Source: Chara braunii (taxonomy: Eukaryota; Streptophyta; Charophyceae; Charales; Characeae). Taken from it: a stretch of 25,619 nt of DNA. Below are positions 10,180 to 20,699 of this stretch, one piece after another. The translations under genes were made by a program, and so were the position numbers. Each line of letters starts with the position of its first letter. Within the stretch, counting starts at the first letter, position 1. Location: assembly GCA_003427395.1 (NCBI GenBank), contig BFEA01000294.1, forward strand, positions 1,847,358-1,872,976, in the 5' to 3' direction. The notes beneath the pieces are model-generated. The model did no database searches, was not told where the DNA came from, and saw nothing but the letters and a program-made list of their open reading frames with translations.

Positions 10180-11200
10180 ATCAGGGGAGTGGACTGAGCG
10201 GTGGACCTCACTTTCACGATTGTCGTGTCCCTTTGCCCAAATTTATCAGACGATCCCAAACTCAGAAGACAACACAAACGTCCAACACCTGTGCAGATGC
10301 AAGACATCACATACACACATACAGATGGAGACACAAAATGCGCTATAAGCGTCAACCTTTAATCCATTCATAGCATGCCAACTCACGCCCCAAACCCTTG
10401 AAAACAACATTTCTTCCTAACCCTGACTCTATTTTACCCCATCCCCACACATTTTCGAAAACTTCAGAGTGTGATTTGGACAGTTTAGGCATAGATACAG
10501 GGGGAAGATTTATTTGTTCCCTTCTTAGGTCTTGTCTTAGGTGTGGGTGTCAAGCCATGGTGGAAGTTGAGTCGGAGTTCTAACGACCTGTTATCCAGAG
10601 ATAACAGAATTGATGTTCTTACGGATTCCTTGTAAGTTCTCCGAAGTGTCGAAACCTGTAGACACAACACAGTCCAAGAGAAACTTTAACATCTCTCTTC
10701 CTAACTGAGATCTAGAAAGTTCCTTCTAGACTCTGTGTCTTTTGTCTGACTTCTATCCTTAACTAATTGTTTGGGTTGTTTCCCTTTCGCTTAAGGTAGT
10801 GAATAATAGTCCACTTCCTTTTTTTACTGTCGTAGTAACTCTCCGTATTTTCTTCACTATCTCATTCGTATCCCTTTCTAGATTATCCTGTCTGAGTTCC
10901 CTTCCTTCTCCCAACACACGTGAACACATCATCAATCCAACTTGTAGAAAAAAATCTCATGGAAGAAATCAGACAAATGGATAATCTCCCTTTGAGGCAA
11001 GATCTCACTTATCCTTTCTCAGTAGAATCAGAGATAGTTAGTTAGGACTGAACAATGCAGAGTGTGGAGAAAGTTAGCGGCGGTATGGCAGACCATTCAG
11101 GACATATCCATCTGTTACTGGAGCTTTGTTTGAAAAGGGCAAACTTGTGGGTTTTGACCACTGTGTGCCAAACACATTTAGCGGTAGGCTTATCCTATAG
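10180..11200. other. Non-coding stretch within the insertion
   Basis: Short ORFs only, none convincing. The segment is pyrimidine-rich on + in places (10680-10930). No repeats of note. Confidence 0.5.
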
Positions 11201-11204
11201 CTAG

Positions 11205-11895
11205 CCACTGATAAGGCAGGTGTTCTTGAAACCTCGCTACTTCTTATATCGGATTAGTCACTGATAAGACAGGATTCCCCTGCTACTCTTATCACTGACT
11301 AACCCTCAATAAGGCGGGTGCCCAAGGATCCTTGCTACTCTTATCACTGACTAAGTTCCAGGATGTTTATTGATAAGGCATGTGTCCTTGAAACCTCACA
11401 ACTCTTATATCAGACTAGTCATTGATAAGACAGGATTCCCCTGCTACTCTTATCACCGGCTAGCCCTCAATAAGGCGGGTGTCCAAGGGTCCTTGCTTAC
11501 TCTTACCACTGAAAAAAATGTTAGGTTTAATCAGTGATAAGACATGTGTCCTTGAAACCTCACAACTCTTATATCAGACTAGTTACTAATAAGACAGGAT
11601 TCCCCTGCTACTCTTATCAGTGGCTAGCCCTTAATAAGGCGGGTGTCCAAGGGTTCTTGCTTACTCTTACCACTGAAAAAGAATGTTATGTTGGTTAATG
11701 ATAAGGCAGGTGACATTGAAATCTCACAACTCTTATATCAGACTAGTCACTGAGAAGGCAGGATTTCCCTGCTTCTCTTTTCACTGACCAACCCTCGATA
11801 AGGAGGGTGTCCAAGGGTCCTTACTCTTACCACTGACCAAGCGTAAGGCTCATTTGGATTTAAGGCAGACTTTCCCTGCTATTCTTACCCCCACA
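11205..11895. repeat. Tandem array of hairpin-forming repeats (~163-bp unit, each of three hairpins)
   Basis: GATAAGR-type unit starts fall at about 11210, 11372, 11536 and 11700, so the higher-order period is 162-164 bp with about four copies. Each unit contains three ~54-bp sub-repeats that begin GATAAG/AATAAG plus R-C-R-GG and end CTACTCTTATC or a variant, so each can fold back on itself. The clearest is 11263-11293: GATAAG (11263-11268) pairs with CTTATC (11288-11293) and CAGG (11270-11273) pairs with CCTG (11279-11282). The last copy is the most diverged. No ORF is conserved across units. Confidence 0.85.
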
Positions 11896-12615
11896 CAAGT
11901 CTTATCTATGGCTTAAGTCATCGCTTTCGATGGCATTTGAGCCCAGAATCGTTATTAGTTTTGGAGATTTATTGCTGGATCAGATGTATAATGAGCAATG
12001 ATTGGTGTGATCTATGACAGTTGATTATGACAACTCAAATCAAGGTACCCATCATCTGTTTGGATGGGATATAGAGAGAATGATCGCGGGAGGTTGATAG
12101 CTTGTATCCATACCTCCAATCAATGCCCACAACAAGATTGTTGTATCCAGAAGCAATTAGTCTCCATTCAGCCAAACTTTTCCCTACCCGCAATCCAAGA
12201 CTTTAAGAGTTTATTGATTCTGAATTCCTAACCCTTATGATCATTGTCACGATGATAGTCTGTATGAGACAGCACCTGGGTCGAAGTAACGTACCTCGTC
12301 ATTCCCTGCCTCCAAAGTTCCGCCTGAACTCCGGCAGAGCTCCCGCAATCGCCCTGTCACTGATCATGTGTGATCTATGCAATCAATTGCTAGTCCTTAG
12401 GTTAAGCTGAGACCATGATTAATCAATGGGGATCATGTCGTCAAACAAATAGACCGAGGAGGCAGGCATCTGAGAGGACCACCCAATGATAAGTATGGAG
12501 AAGGATGAAGGAGGTGGACACTTATCGCAAAGGATAGCTTCACCTCCCCTCCAATACCTCATGCTTTTTCTTCGTCTCCGGCCCTGTATGATGCCTAACG
12601 ATGATAAACGACACA
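11896..12615. other. Non-coding stretch within the insertion
   Basis: No gene or repeat recognised. It separates the hairpin array from the first AAT tract. Confidence 0.5.
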
Positions 12616-12616
12616 A

Positions 12617-12633
12617 AAATAATAATAATAATA

Positions 12634-12690
<57 letters not shown>

Positions 12691-12695
12691 TAAGA
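12617..12695. repeat. (AAT)n microsatellite with AAAT interruptions
   Basis: AAT repeats broken by a run of AAAT at about 12661-12677. It is the first of a series of AAT tracts (also near 14048, 14990, 16182, 17013 and 17740) that punctuate a modular repeat array. Confidence 0.96.
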
Positions 12696-12739
12696 TAGTA
12701 ATAGCAATAACATGGCAAAGAGTATAAAGCACCGAGAGT

Positions 12740-12900
12740 CACACCAACATTGCTTATAGAGCAACATGGCGGAGAAATGAGCCACACCAACATTGCTATA
12801 ACATGGCGGAGAGTATACTTCGCCGTATGTTCAAGCCCGTAAACATTCCTTATAGAGCAACATGGCGGAGAAATGAGCCAATGTTCAAGCCCGTAAGTCA
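12740..12900. repeat. Interleaved local duplications with 96-bp spacing
   Basis: A 27-bp block at 12754-12780 recurs exactly at 12850-12876. CACACCAACATTGCT occurs at about 12740 and 12784, and ATGTTCAAGCCCGTAA at about 12829 and 12882. The words are shuffled rather than cleanly tandem, which suggests repeated slippage or unequal exchange. The ORF through 12803-13246 reads across these and is not considered real. Confidence 0.85.
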
Positions 12901-13334
12901 CACCAACATACTATCCATGGTCACTTCTTGTTGTCAGGCGCTCAACGCCCCAGCGTCCAAGCCTACTCTACCCTACTATCCTACCTACAGTTGCGTTCAT
13001 GCAACAGGCTCACTCCAACTCCCGAAGGCCAATGACGGACGTGATATCAATATCATAGCCGCCTCTTCCTTCATGCGCCAGGCACATATCTCGTCACCCT
13101 CATCAGACCTTGATGACTCACACACTCGAACTCAGGACTTTTCTAGGAAAATCCAGTCCTTCGAGAATCAGACTTTGTCTGCTGTTTTCTCTGGCTATGT
13201 TTGTGATCAAGCGATCTTGCATGCATGCCCCGCGCTCACTTGTTGAGTTTGGACGTTGTGTGTGCAAGTGCAAGCGTGTGTGTCACAGTGTGTGTATGTA
13301 TTCCACTATATTCGCGTGCAGGTCCCGTGATTGC

Positions 13335-13646
13335 GTATGTGAGTAATTTGCTGTATCTGTGTATTTTATTGTATCCGCGTGTATTCTGCTATGTTTGTGT
13401 ACTTTGCTGTATTTGTGTGTTCGCTGTATGTCTGCGTGTTCCTGCGGGTATTGCTGCGTTTCTGCGTCCGTGTGACTGGGGTGAATCTGCGGTGCAATAC
13501 CTGTCTCTTATACACATCATCCGCGTGTATTCTGCTATGTTTGTGTACTTTGTTGTATCTGTGTGTTCGCTGTATGTCTGCGTGTTCCTGCGGGTATTGC
13601 TGCGTTTCTGCGTCCGTGTGACTGGGGTGAATCTGCGGTGCAATAC
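13335..13646. repeat. 128-bp direct duplication separated by a Tn5/Nextera mosaic-end sequence
   Basis: Copy 1 (13373-13500) and copy 2 (13519-13646) are the same length and differ visibly at two bases (CTGTATTTG against TTGTATCTG). Between them, 13501-13518 reads CTGTCTCTTATACACATC, which is 18 of 19 bases of the synthetic Tn5 mosaic end used in Nextera libraries. This points to an adapter left in the assembly with the same locus joined twice. The copied sequence is itself a degenerate ~18-bp TGTATYTGYGTGT minisatellite. Confidence 0.9.
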
Positions 13647-13736
13647 CATGCGGCCAGCAGCACCGGAACCAATCAGTCCCAGTCCAGCCCAGTAAGTGCC
13701 CTCAGAGATTGTGTGTACCACGGACCGATGGAAAGA

Positions 13737-13829
13737 NTCAGATCATNGATTACAGGAGTATGCATTAGGAGGCGGCACTCAGCCATTCATTCATTCCTGN
13801 TGAAGCCATGCGAAAGCGCTGCNACAACN
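13737..13829. other. Cluster of five ambiguous bases
   Basis: Single Ns at 13737, 13747, 13800, 13823 and 13829. They lie just right of the adapter-bearing duplication, within a copy of the modular repeat. This marks low-confidence consensus, probably from collapsed repeat copies. Confidence 0.99.
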
Positions 13830-14047
13830 GCTTGTGCACGCTAGTCTGCAGGCGCCCGGAGAGTGCAGAGCGTACGGCATCCGGGGCGATCCGGTGTATG
13901 TGAACAGTGAGTTGTTTGGGCGCTGAGTCACCTTTGGAAGTGTACTCATGTCTGGATGCCGTATCTCTGAGTTCTGAGTGGGCACATGTTGCCAGTTGCT
14001 GTGCTACTGTTCATATGCAAAAAGTGAATGAAACGAGTCTAATTATG

Positions 14048-14097
14048 AAAATAATAATAATAATATGAATAATAATATGAATAATAATAATAATAAC
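14048..14097. repeat. (AAT)n tract at a module boundary
   Basis: AAT repeats with two ATATGA interruptions, between an end module and a start module of the array. Confidence 0.95.
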
Positions 14098-14599
14098 AGT
14101 AATACTGGAAGGAAATGAATAATAGCAAACTTCAGTAATCAAACGGCATCATACACATGAGATCAGACAGTTCTGATCTCGAACCAACTGCAGGATTGCA
14201 CCACGAGATTTACCAAATGAGGTCACACCAAGAGTTCATAATTGACAATGCTGAAGTAGTCTCATTATCATCATCAACGAAGAATCAATGTTGGTATCCT
14301 ATTTGGCGCCCCGGTGCCCAGACTACATGCAATAGATCCTACTGGCCTATACTACAGCGCAAGAAGTTGACGGCAGCAGCTTTTCCGGAGTACGAGCGTA
14401 CAACGGACAATGCCGCACGCTTCCGCACCAGGTATGTCTCTCGCCATACTCACAACCCCGATCCCCTACACACAGACGCCACAGCGGAGCAGCTCGGCTA
14501 TGGTTGTCTGCTACTTCTTGCTCGCGCGTGAGAGCGTGAGTGCCAACCAACCAGCAAATAGCGCAGCAGCGCTCCCGCAACATGCATCCAGCACCCGAA

Positions 14600-14985
14600 T
14601 GCCGAATGAGGAGGCAGGCCCTTCCATATATCGAAGTGGCCTGCCTGCGTCCAGTCCAGGAAGCTTCCGGTAGGCCCCGGTAGGCACAGGCCCAGACCTC
14701 ACACGCAGGCCCAGAGGCCTGATGGTTGCACGTGCCCAACTGCCCTTGGCCGGCTCACGGTCTTTTTCACGTGTCTGGCCCAGGTCACCATTCAGATACA
14801 TTTGCAAAATATGGTCTGGGCCTGGGCGCCTTCAATCAACTGGCGCAGCGCAAGTGTCTGAATTTCACCAGTTGTGGGGTACCCTGAAAATCGAGGCCCT
14901 GAGGGCCTGTCGCGCCTTCCTTCACTTAGGGCGGCCGACATACTGCAAAAAAAAAAGGGCCCCAAAGGGGCTGAGCGGGCGTAGC
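14600..14985. other. GC-rich block with palindromic GGCCC words, possible insertion in the array
   Basis: Composition rises sharply relative to the flanks. GGCCC/GGGCC words recur. AGGCCCT (14894-14900) and AGGGCCT (14902-14908) form a near-perfect palindrome, and GCCCC (14959-14963) pairs with GGGGC (14967-14971) around AAA. A poly-A run (14947-14956) precedes the latter. The end module expected before the next AAT tract is missing here, so this block may have replaced or inserted into it. Confidence 0.5.
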
Positions 14986-14989
14986 CTCG

Positions 14990-15013
14990 CAATAATAATA
15001 ATAATAATAATAA
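14990..15013. repeat. (AAT)n tract at a module boundary
   Basis: Short AAT run between the GC-rich block and a start module. Confidence 0.95.
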
Positions 15014-16181
15014 AATGAAAACAATGAACTTTAGTAAAACAACATTATTTACACAAAGTCTGATAGTAGTGACCTCAAGCCAACAGAAAACTTCACCACT
15101 AGTTTCATCAAATAAGAGCACAGCAAAAGCTCATAGTTGACAATGCTGAAATAGTCTCGTCATCATTATTAACGAAGAACCAACGTTGATAACCTGCCCG
15201 GTGCTCGGCGCCTTGAGTACACGCGGCTGATCCTATCTAGCCTAGACTACAACCGGATGATGACTTCAACAACTTGCTGAAGTACGAGCATGCAGCGACC
15301 AATGTCGCATGTTTCCTGCCCCTGTTTACGTCTGTGTCCCTGCATTACTGTACTCCCTGTCTGTTTCCCGCTGTGTCCCAGTATCTAACGACCGTGAGTC
15401 TATGCGTGTGTTTTCAGAGTGTTTTCGTGGGGTACCCAGGGTGATCCAATGTGTGATCAACGAGTTATTTGGGCGCACAGTCGCCATAGCCAATTGCAAG
15501 AGAACGCATATCCGGTTGCGATTCTCTGCGTATTGTGTGGGCTCATGCCGCCAGTTTACTGTGTCGCGGTTTAAATGCAGGCAAAGTGTGAATGAGACAA
15601 GTTTGTTTGCAATCTGGACGAAGCACAAAAATCCTAACCGCAAGATCATACTAAAGTCCAATTAGTCATAGCCAGAGCAGATGACATATTGGAATCGAGT
15701 AACCATCCATTTGAGAATGATACAGCAAATCGTGAGTCACTGTCCAAGCTCATTCGGGCAACACCAACACCATAACCCAAGGCAACTCTCTCTCTCTCTT
15801 GCGTCTGTCTGCGGCTTGTTTGTTGTCCGATTGTCTGCCCACTTATCAGCTCACCCGATCGATCGGCAGTGCTTGCCTGTGTCTGACCGTGTTGCAGTGT
15901 GTTTCTTCTTGTTTGTGCGTGTCATTGTAACTGTGTCACTTGTTCGTCTGCGTGTCCGTCCAGTCTGTCCAGTTCCTTCTCATGCATGTAGTAGGCAGTA
16001 TTACGGGATACACAGGGCGATCCGGTGTAAGTGAACAGAATTGTGCAGCGCCGAGTTGTTAGAAGGGAAATCGCATCTGGTTGCCGTATCTCTGAATTTT
16101 CGAGTGAGCGCATGTTGCTAGTTTGCTACGCTGCTGTTTACTTGCATGAAAAGTGAGAATGGAAGCGGGTTTTGATCGCAC

Positions 16182-16228
<47 letters not shown>

Positions 16229-16254
16229 TAATAATAATAATAATTATTATTATA
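16182..16254. repeat. (AAT)n tract ending in inverted (ATT)n
   Basis: AAT repeats to about 16242 followed by TTATTATTAT, so the tract can self-pair at its right end. Preceded by an end module at 15988-16181. Confidence 0.95.
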
Positions 16255-17012
16255 AGGAATAGGAGTGAAAGATATACAGAAAACCAAGTTGCGAGTTCAC
16301 ACAGATGTCCAAGTAGTCGTGTTCAAGTAGGAAGTACAAATGTACCGAAAAACCATCCTATTGAGAATGATACAGAAGAATCGTGAGTCAATGTCCAAGC
16401 CCAACAGGGCAACACCAACAGCATAACCCAATGTAGCTTCTTCTCTCTTGAATGGCGCCCGCCGCCTGGCGCCCTACCTACTCTACAGTCTAATCCTACA
16501 ACTACAGCATGGAAGCGACCAATGAGTGATGATGTCTACACCAATGCTGCCCTCTCCTTTGAAAACCCACACAGCGCCCTTCACCTCCAAAGAACCACCT
16601 TCACCCCTTCCTCCTCTGCGTACATAAGCAGCCCGGCTATGGCCACCAGCGCCCTGCCTCACAGGCAGCGCCCAGTCATTCACTCACTCGTGCGGAAGCC
16701 ATGCGGGAGTGCTGTCTCAGCGTCTTGTGTGAGGAGGTCCGCAACAAGCCCGGAGGACGCAGTGGGTGGGCGAGACGAAGTGCAGCCATAGTGATATGGT
16801 AGGGTCAGCCATAGTCGCCATAGTCTGCAGCTTACAGGGCAGCGGGTGTGTGTGTATATCAGTGTGTTGTTGGGTGCCGAGTTGCCACAACCAGTTTGAA
16901 AGTGAAACTTGTTTGACAACCATTTCTCTGAGTACTGAGCGGCGTTTTGTCTCCTGTTTGCTGGCCTGTTGCCATGGTGCATGAAAGGTGTGACTGAAAA
17001 CGAGTCTGACTG

Positions 17013-17071
17013 CAATAATAGTAATAATACTAATACTAATACTAATAATACATAATAATAATAATAATAAT
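17013..17071. repeat. (AAT)n tract with ACTAAT variants
   Basis: AAT mixed with ACTAAT units. Lies between an end module and the third start module. Confidence 0.95.
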
Positions 17072-17739
17072 TGAAAAAGATGTGCAACAGCGATCTTCAG
17101 CCATCAGCCAGCATTATATACGCAGGACCGGATAGTTGAGATCTCGCTCCAGTCAGCAAAATTGCATCATGGGTTTCACCAACCAAGAACACTACAATCA
17201 GCTCATAAATGATAATGTTGGACTAGCATCATCCGTATCAACGAAGAATCAGAGTCGATATCCCATCTGGCGTTCGGTGCTCAGATTACGTAGGGCTGAT
17301 CCCATCTGGCCTGCTACTATAATGCCGAACAACGACGACCGCAACTCTTCTAAAGCACGAGTGAATCGCGGCTAGTGCCCCACGTTTCCACCACCAGGTA
17401 TGTCTCTCGTCTCTCTTATGACCTCGATCCCACACACTGTCACCTCTCTCTCACTTTCTCGTAGTCCGCAGTTACTGAGAAATCAGACAGCGAGAGGGTA
17501 TGGAAGAGAAGGTGAAAAGAAGAAAAACTCCCTTTTTCTTCCTCTCTCCCCTTTCTCCTTCTTCTCCCTTCGACTTTCCTCCCCTCCTATAGCCCTGCCT
17601 CAACAGATTGTGTTTTCATTCTCGTACATCTGTTACTCGCCTCCTTCAACCGCGGGTAAGGAACAGGTAAGTCTCATTTGCCTCTCTATCACTCCCTCCT
17701 TTCTACCGTGTTTTGCTTGCCAAAGCATGTTGTACAGAC

Positions 17740-17848
17740 TAATAATAAGAAATCTTAATAATAAAATAATAATAATAATAATAATAGTAACAATAATAAC
17801 AGTAACAATAATAATATTGTAATAATAACAAGAATGATAATGTAATAA

Positions 17849-17913
<65 letters not shown>

Positions 17914-17933
17914 GTATAATAGTAAAATAATAA
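17740..17933. repeat. Longest (AAT)n tract of the window
   Basis: About 190 bp of AAT with AAC/AGT interruptions. Minus-strand frames of Y, I or L repeats through it are translations of ATT. Confidence 0.96.
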
Positions 17934-19864
17934 ACGCAAGGATGCAAGCAAATAGCGGGACGACCATTTTCAGTATGCACAATCACATTGAAAATCAGAG
18001 TGTATAGCAATGTCAGAAAGCAGCATTGTACTAACATAATACCAATGGAGAATCATAATGTTGAAACCCAAATGTCAAGGAGAGCTTTGCTCTCGCCGCC
18101 TCCAACATATGCGTCCAGACCCTTTTCCCTACTCGGCACTCGACGCCCAGCCTACGAATGGCAGGTCAATGTTGTTGGCGATGTCAACAGGCCCTTCGTA
18201 GTACGTGCAGATCTTGGACAATACCATGCATGTGCCCTAACCCTTTCCCCTCATCTTTTCTCTCTCTTGCTTTCTCTTTCTCTCTCCTCCTCTCCCCTTC
18301 TTCTTCATTCTCTCTCCTTATTCTCCTTCTTTTTCTTCTCTCTCCTCCTCTCTCTCCTTCGTGCCTCCGCCTAAGCGCGAATACTTACATTAGTCCCGTC
18401 ACTCCCGACCCAATCTCATTGTGAACAGCTAAGGTAACAGCATAATCGGGTGCAGTCACATGGCCCAATCACACTAGAATGTCTCGACTGGCCGCAACAC
18501 TCCTCTCCCCCTCTCTCTCTCTCTCTCTCTTCGATCTCCCTCTCTCTCTCCTCGATCTCCTTTTCTCTCTCTCACACATACACAAACATACACACACATA
18601 TTCCATCGCTATGATGAGCAAAAACGGAATGAACCTTCCGCTGAAACGTGGAAGTATACACTGCCACTCTTCGATTTGTTCATTCTATCGTGCGGCGAGG
18701 TGCGGTCGGGACTTAGTTGGCCAAGGTCGGAGACTTATCGTCTCCCTCTCTCTCTCGTAGTCGGCAGATGTAGCAAGGTCAGAGGCTGAGATGGTGAGAG
18801 GGGGTTGGTGGACTGAGAAGAGTAAGAGAAAGATCTCCCTCTCACTGTTACGAGCCAGCTACTCACCTGTGATCTCGGCGCGCGCTGCAGGTACCGTTGA
18901 AGACGAAGCTGGAGCAACAGCGTTACGGGTGATTACTTCTGGCCCTCGCCCAATCTCTCTCTCTCCTTCTCAATTCCTCCTCTCATCTTCAATCTTCTCC
19001 ATCTCTTTATCTTCGATCTGTCTCTCCTCTCTTTCCTTCGACTTCTCTTCTCTCTCTCTCCCGGTTATATCTCCTGATGGGCGACGCATGCGATAGTCGA
19101 GGGTCCGCAAAAGGACTGAATGGACAATGCTTGTGCAAGTGGAATCTCAACTAGCAATGTGCATTCCTATACGTACAAACATTGTTTGAATAGTGTAGGG
19201 AAGGTTTAGATGCGAGATCTGATTTGACCGCGTCTGACCCCTATCACGTAGTCCAAGACAGTTCAGCAGAATGCTAGAATACTAACGCCGAGCCCAACCA
19301 ATATCGCAACGCAGACCAATCATACTTCTCCCTCATCACAAGGTGTAAAAGGACCTGGCGCTTCATACGGAAATAGCGCGCCAGTCCAGATTATACACAG
19401 ACGACGAGGAGGGGAGGTGGGAAGTCGCCACATCCCACCTACTCCTTCGTCAAAAATGTTTGAAGTTCAACGTCGCGTCTGGATCCAAATGTCACCAAGC
19501 TCGCCCTTTCGCTCTCTTTTCCTACCTTTCTCTCTTCTTCCCATCTCTCCGTTTCTTTCCCTTCGCCTCTCCTTCTACTTCCCTCCTTCTTCTCCTTCTT
19601 CTTCTTCTTCTTCTTTTTCTTCTTCTTTCTTTGCTTCCCCCGTTATTCCTTCTTCTTCCCCTCAATGATAAAGTTCAATGAACCTTTCACATCACCCCCA
19701 GCGGCAAACCATCGAGATCAACGCAATCCAGACACTTCACCGGACTATTCAATCCGTAGGAGCGACAACCGTGTTGTACAAAGGGCAGGGATATAACCAG
19801 CGCGAGCAGATGACTCGCGTTTACTGGGCATTCGTCGTTCAAGATCGATAATTACAACAATCTT

Positions 19865-19980
19865 CCATATCAATAAATAAAATATATATATAAAATAAAA
19901 AATAATAATTAATAGTAGAAATAGTATAATAATAACAATATTAATAATAACAATAATAATATAAGTAAGTCATAATAAAT
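19865..19980. repeat. AT-rich degenerate AAT/AT tract
   Basis: Mixture of AT, AAT and AAAT words, more decayed than the other AAT tracts. Confidence 0.85.
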
Positions 19981-20699
19981 GTATCCTAGCTACCTTTACG
20001 ATCAGATACAGTCGTATCAAACTTTTCCACGACGGCGACAGTGATGATCATCGACTAACAGGAATCTCTCTCTCTCTCTTGTCGATATCTCCTTCTTCAC
20101 CACCCTTTCTCTCTCCCTCTCTCCTTGATCTCTCCTTCTTCATCACCCTTTCTCTCTCACTCTTTCTCTCTCCTTTTCTTCCTTGCACATACGCGCACAC
20201 CCCGTCGCCCTACTGTATTGACGCAGACCAGATCAAGAACTGACCTCTCGTACAAAGTACGAGATAGCGTAGTGGATAACTGAGGTACCGATGATCCGAG
20301 CAATCATTATTGCAATGCAGCTCCGAACATACATCATCATCATCATTCCATGGTGTAAAGGGGCCTGGCGCCTTACACACGAAGACTGCGCCAGCCCCGA
20401 CCATACCCAGACGAGGAAGAGGGAGGTTAGACGAGTGGAAGATGGGAATGTCGTCAATACCAAGTTTTTGGTACAGGCCCAAATAGTCACTCGTCAAAAT
20501 GTCTGAATCCCATGTCGAGTCTGGATCCAATGTCGCCTAGTCTCAAGTCACAACTCTCTCTCTCTCTATCATAGTTTACTGATTCTGAGAAGTCAGGTGG
20601 CGAGAGGGTGAGGGAGAGATGGTGGATTTAGAAGAGGAAGAAGAAAAACACTCTCTCTCTCTCTCTCCCCTTTTCACACACACACACGATCCCACGTAG

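Larger units (their letters stand above)
13690..17935. repeat. Diverged modular repeat array with AAT-bounded units
   Basis: A set of modules recurs in the same orientation. The end module (GATCCGGTGT, then GTTGTTTGGGCGC, then a TTGCTGxxxTGTT run and a GAAAAGTGA run before AAT) occurs at about 13857-14047, 15417-15625, 15988-16181 and 16810-17012. The start module (after AAT: CAATGCTGAAGTAGTC-like, AACGAAGAATCA, then a GGCGCC/GGTGCTCAG block and CCAGGTATGTCTCTCG) occurs at about 14098-14440, 15014-15330 and 17071-17405. A third module (GAGAATGATACAG, TCGTGAGTCA, GGGCAACACCAAC) occurs at 15700-15785 and 16355-16445. Copies are heavily diverged, unit lengths vary, and no frame is conserved between copies. 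Confidence 0.75.
17455..20690. repeat. Second dispersed repeat family with pyrimidine-rich tracts
   Basis: A GTAGTCxGCAG...GCGAGAGGGT...GGAGAGATGG...GAAAAA(A)CTC module occurs at about 17461-17535, 18757-18835 and 20570-20660. A second module (GGTGTAAAxGGxCCTGGCGC, GCGCCAG, CAGACGA, CTCGTCAAAA(A)TGT, GTCTGGATCCAA) occurs at 19341-19500 and 20352-20540. Between them lie long CT-rich runs: 17518-17585, 18236-18362, 18497-18575, 18955-19062, 19500-19665 and 20058-20185. All of these are pyrimidine-rich on the + strand. ORFs rich in S, L, F and P through these runs are not genes. Confidence 0.7.

Noticed and set aside
10185-10225. tRNA-like word GGACTGAGCGGTGGACC
   Set aside because: No B-box or cloverleaf follows at the right distance.
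12803-13246. 147-residue + strand ORF
   Set aside because: It crosses shuffled local duplications, has no recognisable motif, and its frame is not conserved in related modules.
13225-13844. Cys/Val-rich ORFs
   Set aside because: They read through a degenerate TGTGT-type repeat, an adapter sequence and Ns.
17633-18037. Poly-Y, poly-I and poly-L ORFs on the minus strand
   Set aside because: Translations of the AAT/ATT microsatellite.
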